From Phaeoceros laevis (lineage: Eukaryota > Anthocerotophyta > Anthocerotopsida > Notothyladales), in contig JBNGIQ010007935.1 in the NCBI GenBank assembly GCA_049999765.1, positions 22,161-58,014 of the forward strand: a stretch of 35,854 nucleotides of DNA, given 5' to 3'. Under the pieces are notes generated by a model. That model did not search any database. It was not told the origin of the DNA and saw nothing but the letters and a program-made list of their open reading frames with translations. This document shows positions 1-10,331 of the stretch, in pieces. The position numbers and the translations under genes are program-made. Numbering within the stretch: the stretch's first letter is position 1; each line of letters opens with the position of its first letter.

Positions 1-290
1 TTGCACACAGAGTAAGGGCTTTGTCAGCCTGCCCATGCTGAGCATAGCCTCCGATCATGGCGGTTCATGTCACCAAATTCTTTGAGAGGCAACCATCAAC
101 CCAGTCCGAGCATTCTTCAAGCTCCCGCCCTTTACATACATGTTCACCAGGCTGTTGGCCTCAAAGATGTACCCAAACACCACTCTCCTCAATATCAGCA
201 TGGACCTCCTTGCCAAAGACTAAATCAGCTGCAGTCGCACTTGCCTCAAGGATAGCAACAAATATTCGGTTTTCCAAGTTTGTATCGCAG
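1..290 (-). pseudogene. Decayed PPR fragment, truncated by the window edge
   Basis: Read on the minus strand from about 290 to 1, the sequence follows the PPR pattern of the genes at 1.3-7.3 kb. A stretch reading FVAILEASATAADLVFGKEV matches their YVAVLKACATV..L.SGREV segment and is followed by HADIEESG. After that the frame is lost. Other frames give NSLVNMYVKGGSLKNAR and then TAMIGGYAQHGQADKALTLC. At 65-67 there is a TGA where the family has the Trp codon of VTWTAMI. At least one frameshift plus this stop make it non-functional. It may be the end of a longer relic or gene outside the window. Confidence 0.8.
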
Positions 291-420
291 AAATGACTGC
301 CCGGATTAGCACCATCTTTCCGAGGCGATCTAGAAATGGAGTTTCTAGGCCTCCAAATTCCAGCATCCCACTTTGCCAGCTGGAACTCACTGCAGGCTTG
401 TGACGGTTGTTTAGCCACAG

Positions 421-762
421 GGATGCTTTCTACGTCTTGTGCCTGAAGTTAGTAAAGACAGGACTTGAACTCCTCCCACAGGCCAATGTCCCCCCCATAT
501 TGCGGGTTGAAAGACAAAGTCTTGCCACAAGAGCTCCTCCTGCTGCCGAAGTCCAACAACAAAAAGAGTTGTGGCTCTTGTTGGATCATCAGCAGAAGCC
601 ACCTCCCCAGCCGTACCTGTCCCTTCCTTTAATTCAGGCCAGGTGGGAGTAGACCCGATACGACCACTTGTGCTCACCACCCCACACAAAAACTGCAAAT
701 CCAGCTCGAAAGAGTTGCTTAGCATCACGGCGACCTGTTATGTCCTGTGCCGGAGGGTTTTC
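421..762. other. Stretch without recognisable gene
   Basis: This lies between two PPR relics. A minus-strand open frame of about 105 codons (728-411) crosses it, but it has no recognisable motif and a start unsupported by context. I see no gene here. Confidence 0.5.
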
Positions 763-826
763 AATAGGTTGACCACCTGATGCAGCAAATCTATCTTTGG
801 TTGACACCTCTGTGTTTTATGATACC
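763..826 (+). pseudogene. Short relic of the PPR N-terminal region
   Basis: The DNA from about 763 to 826 resembles 1636-1700 of the left PPR copy. Both read as a 'gaccacctg.tgca.caa' stretch followed by 'ttgacacctctgt.ttttatgat', which in the gene encodes the segment DHLVQQVSIVDTSVFYD. Here the frame is broken and the match ends after about 65 bp. It lies just outside the left arm of the inverted duplication, so it is probably a leftover of an earlier PPR copy or of the rearrangement itself. Confidence 0.6.
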
Positions 827-1317
827 GCGCAATAAATGGCACATACACATTGATGCCGACTTACATTTAGTGGTTCCATCGCCCTCAACCGAAGCACTGC
901 ACAAGGAGATTCTGGGCCTCTTACAGGATGGGCTGAGAGGATCTTAAACTTCGAGAAACCGAGCGGATTCATGATTTCTCAACTGACAACCAGCTCCATC
1001 CAGTGGAGGGGTAATTGCTGGGGTGCCGTGTAGGTTGCATGCATGATCAGTTGGACGTCCTCCTTCCCTGCAGAGTGTCAGGGTTCCGGGTTCTTGCCAC
1101 GCTCCAACCTTCTGACTACTAGCTTAGATTTTGCGTTTGGATTTCGAGGACGAATAGCAACTCCGGATATCCTGAGGAGGTATAATTCAGAGCCTGGGAG
1201 TCTGGGATAATATGCAACGTTGTTCGGGGGAAAATCTCGCCGTGAAATGTGTCGTGTCCCGTTCTCATTTCAGGGATAGAAGGCAACTCTGGGGGCCTTC
1301 AAACTTCGTCTAGGTTG

Positions 1318-3699
1318 ATGGCAATGTACAGTAAATGTCTTCAAACCGGCGCAATAGGAAAGAGTCTTGGCGCATACAGCAGAAGTTCCCCCCAGCCTGC
1401 ACATAGAAAAGAGCACGGAGAGTCAAGGAGGTGCAAGTTCCGTGGGCCGACACTATGCTGCTTTGAGAATTCTCACCTATCCGCTCAAGGGCATGCTAAC
1501 TAGAAGATTCTCACATTCTATCATGGACTTTCCTGTTTTGACAGTAGTCGGCCTTGCAAGGTGGCAGGGAATATCCAGCTTGGACCCTCGAGCAGGTTAC
1601 GTGAAGAGAAGCAGCTCGATGAGGCTGTTGAGGCGTTGGATCACCTGGTGCAACAAGTGTCTATTGTTGACACCTCTGTCTTTTATGATGTTCTCAGAAG
1701 GTGCATTGACAAGAAGAATTTGGTCCTTGGCACCCAGGTTCATGCTCTTGCTGTCCGAAGTGGGCACGAGTCGGGAGCTTTCCTGGCCAACCACATCATT
1801 CGTATGTATGCTTCGCATGGTAGGTTGGAGGAAGCAATGCAGGTCTTTACCAAGGTTGCGCAACCAAATCGCTACATGTGGGCTTCCATAATCTTGGCGC
1901 ATGCGCGACATGGACAGCCCACCAAGGCTATACAACTCTACAGAACGATGCGGGATACAACCGCGCGGGCAGACAACCATATATATGTGGCGGTGCTCAA
2001 GGCCTGTGCCACTGTCGAGGATCTACCTTCTGGCCGAGAGGTCCATGCTGATATTTTGGGAGCTGTTGAGAAGCCCAACTTGTTTGTTGGAAATTGCCTA
2101 GTAGACATGTATTCAAAATGTGGGAGCCTGGAGGATGCTCGCATAGTGTTTGACAATCTGCCAACCAGAGATGTTTTTACATGGACTACCATGATTGCTG
2201 GATATGCTCAGCATGGACTTGGTCGAGAAGCTCTTTCTCTTTATGAAAGTATGCAACGGGAGGGCATTACTCCAGCCAATGCTGTTACATATGTATGCCT
2301 CCTCCAAGCATGTACGAGCATCGGAGCTTTGCATCAGGGGAAGCTGCTTCATGTGCAGATTCAGAAACATAGACTTGAAGCTGATGTAGTTGTTGGCAAT
2401 TGCCTGATTGACATGTATGCGAAGTGTGGGAGCTTGGATGATGCATGTAAAGTGTTCAACAGTCTGCCACACAAAAATGTCGCGACGTGGAATGTCCTGA
2501 TTGCAGGATATGCGCATCATGGCCTTAGCCAACAAGCCCTCTCTCTCTATGGCACCATGAAATGTGAAGACGTTACTGCAGCCACTGTAGTAACATTTGC
2601 ATGCCTCCTGCAAGCATGTTCTAGTGCCGGAGCTTTCCATCAGGGGAAGCAGCTCCACGATGAGATTCAGGCAAGAGGACTAGAAGCTGATGTAGTCATA
2701 GGCAGCAGCCTCGTAGGTATGTATGCAAAATGTGGGAGGGTAGAGGACGCTCGCAAACTGTTTGACAGGTTATCTAGAAGGAATGTGGTGACATGGACAG
2801 CCATGCTCAATGGCTACGCAGAACATAGTGACGGCCATATGGCAATGCAGTGCTTTGAAGAGATGTGTCAGTAAGGTCTTGTGCCTGATGATGCAACTTT
2901 TACTTCTCTTCTTGTTGCCTGTAGTCATGCTAACCTGGTGCATGAGGGCCAGAAGTATTTCAAGATGATGACCGAGGACTATGGTATTCTTCCCTCTACT
3001 AGTCTGTGCAATTGTATGGTTGATCTTCTAGGTCGGGCCGGTCATCTGGATGCGGCGGAGATACTGTTGCAATCCATCCCATGTGAAAAAGATGTCGTGG
3101 GGTGGACATCTCTGCTGAGTGCTTGCAGAACCCATGGTGACATAGAGCGTGGGAAACGATGTTTTGATCGTCTCATAGCAGCTGAACCTAAAAATTCAGC
3201 TGCTTATGTCCTGTTGGGTAGTCTGTATGCAAATGCTGGCAGGTGGAGGGATGTAATGAATGTGGAAAGCCTAAGAAAGCTTGTTGGTGCTTGGAAAAAA
3301 CCTGCAAAGGCGTGCATTGAAGTAAAACAAAGGGTGCACGAGTTTAGTATCGGAGAAATGACGTCTGATGTTTCATCGAAGCTGAGGATGACGGATTTGA
3401 AACTGAGGGAGGAAGGAGGACATGTGCCACGGACAGAGTTGGTGCTGAAGGCAATGTCCGAGAAGGACAAGGAAGATGCGTTGTGCGGACATGCTGAGAA
3501 ATTGGCATTAGCGTATGGTCTCCTTAACACTCCGGATGGTGAAACTTTGCTCGTTACAAAGAACCTGCGTATGTGCAATGACTGCCACAGAAGCACTAAG
3601 GTGATGTCCAGGCTTGAGAAGAGACAAATTATAGTGAGAGATGCTCACCGCGTACACCGGTTTGTGGATGGGACTTGTGGATGCGCAGACAGGGACTGA
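1318..3699 (+). pseudogene. PLS-class PPR-DYW editing factor copy with one in-frame stop
   Basis: This is an organellar RNA-editing-factor type gene. Proposed exon 1 is 1318-1430 (start MAMYSKCLQTG, basic and Ser-rich like a transit peptide). Intron 1 is 1431-1544 (GTGCAAG...TTTTGACAG), and exon 2 is 1545-3699. The splice joins AG+T and keeps the frame of the long open region, which has no ATG of its own before the first repeats. There are PLS triplets with VTW..MI.GYA and MYAKCGSL.DA motifs, then E1/E2 motifs. The DYW-like domain has KKPAKACIEV in the PG-box position, the zinc motif GHAEKLA, CNDCH, and a terminal GCADRD in place of CSCGDYW. At 2872-2874 the codon is TAA where the sister copy has CAA (EEMCQ*G against EEMCQQG). 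The frame downstream stays open for about 275 codons, so the stop is recent, the upstream part works as a truncated protein, or it is a young pseudogene. Confidence 0.85.
2872..2874 (+). other. Premature TAA (CAA in the sister copy)
   Basis: This is a single C-to-T difference from the right copy, whose minus strand reads ATG TGT CAG CAA GGT at the equivalent place. It falls at the junction between the last PLS triplet and the E1 region. A protein ending here would keep the RNA-binding repeats and lose the E and DYW domains. Confidence 0.9.
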
Positions 3700-3966
3700 T
3701 CAAATCACTGCTGCATCAGAATTTTTTGTTCAGAAGCAACAACTTTTCTGGGTAAGGGTTTGCTTTGAAGCATTTCGACTGCAGATACATTTCACAGGTC
3801 AAGGAACGTATCGTTTTGAAAATTGGGTATTGTTTAATTGTCAGGGATACCCACCAAGGGATCCTGCTCTGAAGTTCTTATTCTGTAATTAGTGAGCATA
3901 TACAAGCGTGACTAAGTTTTGTGCATGTCCTTGCCAGTTGATTTGATTTAATATCTACTACTCGTC
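3700..3966. other. Spacer between convergent PPR genes
   Basis: These 267 bp separate the two stop codons and must hold the 3' ends of both convergent genes. I saw no open frame of interest. Confidence 0.7.
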
Positions 3967-6900
3967 TCAATGCCGATCTTGGCATGAACAGCGCCCATGC
4001 AGAAAACGGTGTACACGATGCACATCTCTAACTATGATTTCTCGCTTCTCAAGACGCGACATGATCTTTGTGCTGCTATGGCAGTCGTTGCACATCCGAA
4101 GGTTCTTTGTAACTAGCAGACTTGTGCCCTCAGGGGTGTTCAGGAGACCGTACGCCAGGGCCAGTTTCTCTGCATGCCCACACAGAGCATCTTCTCTATC
4201 GTGCCCAGGCACCGACTTCAACACCAGCTCAGTCAGTGGCAAATGGCCGCCTTGCTCCTTCAAATTCGAATACACGCTTTTCAGCTTTGGTGAAACATCA
4301 CACCTCTCTTCGCCCACAGTGAACTCATGCACTTTTTTCTTCACTACAATACAGGCCTTTCCCGGCTTCTTCCAAGCACGTCTGGACTTTCTCAGTCTTT
4401 CTATTCTATCTACATCTGTCCACCTGCCAGCGATTGCATAAATGTTACCCATAAGAACGTAAGAAGAAGCACTTTCGGGCTCCAGTTCGGTGAGACGGTG
4501 AAAACATCTGATTCCCCTGTCTACATCACCGCGGCTTTTGCAAGCAGTCAGCAACGACATCCAGCCCACATTATCACTTCTAACTGGCATAGTTTGCAGC
4601 ATGTTTTCTGCCTCATTAAGATGGCCTGACCTCCCAAGGAGGTCGACCATGCAGTTGTAGTGATGAACAGTGGGTGCAATACCATGGTCCACCATCACAT
4701 CAAAATATTTCTGGCCCTCCTGCACCAGGTTTTCATGACTGCATGCCACGAGCAGACATATGAAAGTTGTGCTATCAGGATTGACACCTTGCTGACACAT
4801 TTCTTTGAAACTCTGCATTGCCAGTTGAGCTTGGCTATGCTCGGCATAGCCTGTGAGCAGAGCATTATATGTGACCACATTTTTTCTGGGTAACCTGCTA
4901 AAAACTGTACGAGCATCGTCAATACTCCCACATTTTGCATACATGTCGATAAGGCTGCCGCCAACAACCATTTCCCCTTCCAACCCTCTTTCCTGAATCT
5001 GTGCGTGGATTTCCTTTCCCTGATCAAGAGCTCCAACAATGGTACATGCCTGCAGGAGGCACACAAATGTAACATGGTCAGCTGCAGTCATGTGCTCCAG
5101 TTGCATGCACTCATATAGCACAAGAGCTTCTTGACCAAACCCATGCTGTGCATACCCGGAGATCATGGCGTTCCATGTTACTACATTTCTTTCAGGCAAC
5201 CTGTCAAAAACTCGGCGAGCATCCTCCAAGCTCCCACATTTTGCGTACATGTCGACCAGGCTGCTGCCAACAGCAAGATCAAATTCTAGTCCTCTTTCCT
5301 CAATCTGTGCGTGCAGTTGCCGCCCCTGATAGAGAGCTCCAACACTGGCACTTGCCTGCAGAAGACACAGAAATGTAACAAGATCTGCTGGAGTCATGCC
5401 CATCTCCTGCATAATAGCATAGAGAGATAGAGCTTCTTTACCAAACCCATGCTGAACATACCCTGTGATCATGACATTCCAGGTCACAACATCTTTGCTT
5501 GGCAGGTTATCAAACACCTTCCTTGCTTCCTCTAGGTTCCCACACTTGGCATACATGTTGACCAGGCAATTTCCAATAAGTACATCAGCTTCTAGTCCCT
5601 TTTCCTGAATCTGTGAATGAAGCTCTTTTCCTTGATCCAGAGCTCCGACACTGGCACATGCTTGAAGGAGGCCTACGAAGGTAATGGTATCTGCAGCAGT
5701 AATACCTTCTTGTTGCATACTGTCATAAATGGTAAGAGCTTCTAGCCCGAGTCCACGTTGAGCATATCCTGTGATCATAGCATTCCAAGTTACAACATCT
5801 TTAGCTGGGAGATGGTTGAACAACTTCCGGGCGTCCTCTAGACACCCACACTTCGCATACATGTGTACAAGGCCATTAGCAACAACTCCATCAGCTTCCA
5901 GCCCTCTTTCCTGAATCTTTGCATGAACTAGCTTTCCCTGGCACAGAGCTCCGACTTGGCCACAAGCTTGCAGGACACATACAAATGTAGTGCTATCTGC
6001 TGGGGTCATGCCATCATGTTGCATCCTTGCGAAAAGAGCAAGGGCCTCTTCACTGAACCCCTGCTTGGCATATCCAGCGATCATGGAATTCCATGTCACC
6101 ACGTCTCTGCTGGGCAGCTTCTCAAACACCCTCTTTGCATCCTCTAAACTCCCGCACTTTGCATACATGTTCACAAGGCAATTGGCAACAGCTAGATCGG
6201 CTTCAAGGTTTTGTTCCTGAATCTGTGCATGCAGCTGCTTTCCTTTGTGCAGATCTTTAATGCTGGCACAGGCTTGCAGGAGACATACAAACATTACAGC
6301 ATCTCCTGGAACAATGAGCTCTACTTTCATACTTTCGTAGAGGCCAAGAGCATAGTGACCATACCCATGCTGGGCATATCCTGCAATCATAGCAGTCCAG
6401 GTTACCACATCTCTGGTTGGCAGACTGTCGAAAACCTTGCGGGCATCCTCTAAGCACCCACATTTTGAATACATGTGTACTAAGCTGTTCCCAACAAACA
6501 AATTGGGCTTCTCAACAGCTCCCAAAATATCAGCATGGACCTCCCGGCCAGAAGATAGATCCTTCACTGTGGCACACGCCTTAAGCACGGCCACATATAT
6601 GTGGTTGTCTGCCCTCACGGTTGTATATCGCAATTTCCTGTAGAGTTGTATAGCCTTGGTGGGCTGTCCTTGTCGCGCATGCGCCGAGATTATGGAAGCC
6701 CACATGTGGCGATTTGGTGTCGCGACTTTGGTAAAGACCTGCATTGCTTCCTCCAACATACCATGAGTAGCATACATCCGAATGATGTGGTTGGCCAGGA
6801 AAGCTCCCGACTCGTGCCCACTTTTGACAGCAAGCGCATGAACCTGGGTGCCAAGGACCAAATCCCTCTGGACAATGCACCTTCTGAGGACATCATAAAA

Positions 6901-7263
6901 GACAGAGGTGTCAACAAAAGAAACTTGTTGCACCAGGTGATCCAACGCCTGAACAGCCTCATGGAGCTGCTTTTCCTCACGTACTCCGCTCCAGAGTCCA
7001 AGCTGGATAGTCCCTGCCACCTTGCAAGGCTGGCTCCTGTCAAAACAGGAAAGTCCACGATAGAATGTGAGAATCTTCTACTTGACATGCCCTTGAGTGC
7101 ACTGGTGTGAATTCACGAAGCAGCATAGTGTCGGCCGACGGAACTTGCACCTCCTTGACTCTCCGTGGTCTGCTCTATGTGCAGGCTGGGGAGAACTTCC
7201 GCTGTTTGCGCCGAGAGTCTTTCCTATTGCGCCGGTTTGAAGACATTTGCTGTACATTGCCAT
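3967..7263 (-). CDS. PLS-class PPR protein with variant DYW domain (KP type, ends DRH)
   Basis: This is a predicted organelle-targeted, sequence-specific RNA-binding protein; the DYW family deaminates C in organelle transcripts. Proposed exons are 7263-7151 and 7036-3967, with a 114-nt intron (GTGCAAG...TTTTGACAG). They join in frame to give about 1060 aa starting MAMYSKCLQTGAIGK, a basic Ser-rich leader compatible with a transit peptide. Six PLS triplets carry VTWNAMI.GYAQHG and MYAKCGSLEDAR motifs. E1/E2 follow (NCMVDLLGRSGHLNEAE, then YVLMGNIYA.AGRW). In the DYW domain the PG box reads KKPGKACIVV, the zinc/catalytic motif is GHAEKLA (His codon 4174-4176), CNDCHSSTK is kept, and the terminus is GRCSCQDRH instead of CSCGDYW. 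The KP box and DRH end match the variant proposed for U-to-C editors. The frame is intact, unlike the left copy. The target RNA was not deduced. Confidence 0.88.
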
Positions 7264-7466
7264 CAACTACTCAACCTACAGGTAGCTGAAGTTTGAACTT
7301 TGAAGCCCCCTAGAGAGTTGTCGTCTATCCCTGGATGAAAACGAAACAAGAAAATTCCGTGGTGCATGAGCGAGATTCTCCATCTAACAGCCTAACAACG
7401 TTGCGCAGTGTCCCGGACTCCCACACTAAAAATTTGAACTCCGAAAGCTTATAACATAGTGATCAC

Positions 7467-7491
7467 CTCCCCGGTAAAAATATCCGGGGAG
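7467..7491. repeat. Short hairpin upstream of the right PPR gene
   Basis: Arms CTCCCCGG (7467-7474) and CCGGGGAG (7484-7491) flank a 9-nt A/T-rich loop. The left arm of the duplication lacks a perfect counterpart. No function is assigned. Confidence 0.5.
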
Positions 7492-8223
7492 TTACTATTC
7501 GTCCTCGAAATTCAAAACGCAAAATCTAACCTAAATAATCAGAAGGTTGGAGAGCGTGGCAAGAAACCGGAACCCTCTCACTTCGCAGGGAAGGAGGACG
7601 TCCAACCGATCATGCATGCAATCTAAAGGGCATCCCAGCAATTACCCCTCCACTGGATTGGAGCTGGTTGTCAGTTGGGAAATCATGAATCCGTTCGGTT
7701 TCTGGAAGTTTGAAGATCCTCCCAGACGATCCTGTAACAGGCCCAGAATCTCCTTGTGCAGTGCCTTTGGTCGAGGGCAATGGAACCACTGAACGTGAGT
7801 CGGGATCAATGTGCCTTTGCCATTCATTGCGCGGCGTCCTAGCACCAGCCAGTTGGGAATCGCATTCTGTCTGTCGGCTGTTTTGCTTGTTGGGGAATCG
7901 ACTGGCTGTCTATGGAAGCAGCAGGCTCTGATTCTGATTTCGTGGGAACTGGTGCGAGATGTTCTACTATCCTGCCAAATTGGTGTTCGCGAGAGGGAGA
8001 ACCTGTTTGTCGTGGCGTTCTCGTGTGGGAGGCTCTAGAAGTTATAATGGCATCGTAGCTTCGGACATGGTGATGCATAGCTGACGTAGGGGGTGTATGT
8101 TGAGACATTGCTGTCGATGGCAGGATACAGGACACCGTAGGAATGTCAGCGGAACTCCGAAAAGGAAGGTGAGTGTGTGGACTAGGTTGCAGTGGTCAAG
8201 GCAGCTGGAGCAGGACGAGGCGC

Positions 8224-10331
8224 ATGGCGGATGTAGAGCACATGGAGCCGACGCAGGGGCTGCGTAGCCACCAGGGGCACCACAGCTATGTGCCGGCTCA
8301 TCTTGCTCAAGGGCATCTTGTCCATGACGATGACGACTCACACGACGGGCATGAGCAACAAGCTGACGAAGACTCGCAGGTCGTGGTGCATGACCATCTC
8401 TCTGCTGACCATCAGCACCCACATCTATCTGGTCATAGTCACCAGCACGAGGATGACAATGGGATGGCCGACGACGATCAGGATGACGATCCTGGCGACG
8501 GCGAGGGCTTGGATGAGGCGGATATGCACTCTGATCCCAATTTGGGTGAAGCTCCCATGTCACTGGCTGTTAGGGGCCAGGGAAATACTCAGCTGACACT
8601 TTCGTACCAAGGGGAGGTGTATGTTTTTGATACCGTGCCACCAGAGAAGGTACTCAACTCGTTGTGCTCCAATTCTTTTTTGGCCTGGCCGTGTGTGGTT
8701 TCTTTTGGTTACTCCTGTATGGTTAGCAAGCAATCTGGATTCTCTGCGGATTCTAGGTGTGGGCTTGTGGTCTATGGGCCTTTTGCCACCTGCTTTGGGT
8801 TTTACAGAGTTTTCTGTTTCAGCTCTGTAGGTCTGGCTGTACGCTACCAGGAAGTTGTTCATGGTCTCTTCTCACAGGCACTGCGGTGCATACAGGTTCA
8901 AGCAGTGCTGCTCTTGTTAGGTGGCCGGGAAATACCACCTGGAATGTCGGGTGCCACCATGTCTGCTGGTCATCACCATAAGGTTGCTCTTCTTACACCT
9001 AAGAACTTGTTTTTACTGATCGTTAATTTGCACCTCTGATTTTGCTACAATGCATTGCAAAGAATCCTACTAAATGGAACAGTTGAAGTTGGTGGTTTTA
9101 TCAGGGATTGGCTGAGCTTCCAGCTCGCATGAATATGCCTCAAAGACTTGCATCTCTGAACAGGTTTCGAGAGAAGCGCAAAGAGCGCTGCTATGACAAA
9201 AAGATTCGGTACACGGTTCGCAAAGAGGTTGCTCAGAGGTATAGTATTGGAAAACATGTTATATACTTGAGTTATAATTCCTTGCTTCATCTGAGTGTAT
9301 GTTGATTTGCGTGCCATTTCTTACAGCATAAGCCCTTGTGCACATATGCTGTAAAATAAGGGAGAAGCCTCTGCTTAGTCTCACATAGGGCCTTCTGTAC
9401 GTTCTGCCACTGGCAGGTCTGGTGGCCGGTTCAGTCTGGTCGGAGTTTGGGCTAGTATGGATGTTATGCGTATTGTTAATTTTATCGTTGCTGTGCTCAG
9501 GATGCAAAGGAAGAAAGGCCAGTTTGCATCATCGCGAAACAACGGTGATGATGGCAGGAATCCCTCTAACTGGGATTCCACTCCGTTATCTGGACAAGTT
9601 GTTGGTGGGAGTGCCCAGCAAGAAATAATGTATGGTTTCCCGTTCCTTGATGTCTGCAAAGTAGCATTTTCCCAGTTAGTACACGATTCTGGACCTTCCT
9701 GCAGTTGGCTCACTCTGCCGTGTCCTGCAGATGTGTGCATTGTCACATTGGGGAACAGTCAACCCCCATGATGCGACGTGGGCCAGCAGGGCCAAGAACA
9801 CTCTGCAACGCTTGTGGGTTGATGTGGGCTACTAAAGTAAGTCTTACGCTGCTCTGAGTCTCAAGTGCGTGTCTTCGTTTCTTAGGAAACACACTTGGGT
9901 CTTAATCGAATGTGTGAGCTGCGTCAGTTTGAGGGTGTTTTTGTTGCGTTTTTTCTTGACTTCCTGGGTGTGGTGTAGGGGGTCCTGAGGGATCTCTCCA
10001 AGTCCGCCACAGGAGCTGGAGGTTCACAACCCCCACAGGTTGTCCATCAACAGCAGGTATGTCACTTGTCCATTGGTGGTTCCTTGAATGCTGACAATAC
10101 ATCACACACCTGGTGAACTGGATATTAATTCAACCGTTTTTCTTTCTTGTTGCAGATCATAATACACCAGCAGCAGCAACAAATTGCCGCTCTGCAAAGT
10201 AGCTTGCAACGAGAACCAGGCTCTTCAGTAAGTGTTCCTTGTACGCAGAGCGTTCTTCTGTTCACATTGTTTGGGGGGATGCGGCTGACATGCAGTCTTG
10301 TTCATGTGCGGAACAGGGCAAGGCAATGTAA
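8224..10331 (+). CDS. TIFY-CCT-GATA zinc-finger transcription factor (ZML type)
   Basis: This is a nuclear DNA-binding regulator of the TIFY family, ZIM/ZML subgroup. Exons read from splice sites are 8224-8649, 8896-8982, 9105-9238, 9501-9629, 9731-9836, 9979-10056 and 10156-10227, with a tentative last exon 10296-10331; phases agree throughout. The start ATG at 8224 reads [12 protein letters not shown] and is followed by a His/Asp-rich acidic leader. The TIFY domain spans residues about 124-156 ([13 protein letters not shown], then [14 protein letters not shown] after the intron). The CCT domain is at about 172-216 ([30 protein letters not shown]). The type IV GATA finger has Cys 260, 263, 284 and 287 (CX2CX20CX2C), containing [21 protein letters not shown] Gln-rich tail follows. 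The TIFY core is TLSYQG, as in ZML proteins, not TIFYAG of JAZ proteins; no Jas motif is seen. The last exon is uncertain: without the final intron the frame would run to 10377. Confidence 0.9.

Larger units (their letters stand above)
855..3699 (+). repeat. Left arm of a tail-to-tail inverted duplication
   Basis: From about 855 onward the sequence matches, in reverse complement, the region down from about 7800. The match includes roughly 460 bp of upstream DNA, the first exon, the 114-nt intron and the coding sequence. Clear anchors are the blocks at about 870-1150 and 7505-7790. The arm is shorter than its partner by about 307 codons because three PLS triplets are absent. Confidence 0.88.
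3967..7800 (-). repeat. Right arm of the inverted duplication
   Basis: This is the reverse-complement counterpart of 855-3699. It covers the PPR-DYW gene plus about 540 bp upstream of its first exon. Similarity fades near 7800, beyond the block beginning 'cagtggttcca' on the minus strand. Upstream similarity is interrupted by small indels, so the duplication is not fresh. Confidence 0.88.

Noticed and set aside
1597-1980. Minus-strand open frame opposite the left PPR copy
   Set aside because: The right copy has the same shadow frame; it follows from the codon pattern of the PPR repeats on the other strand.
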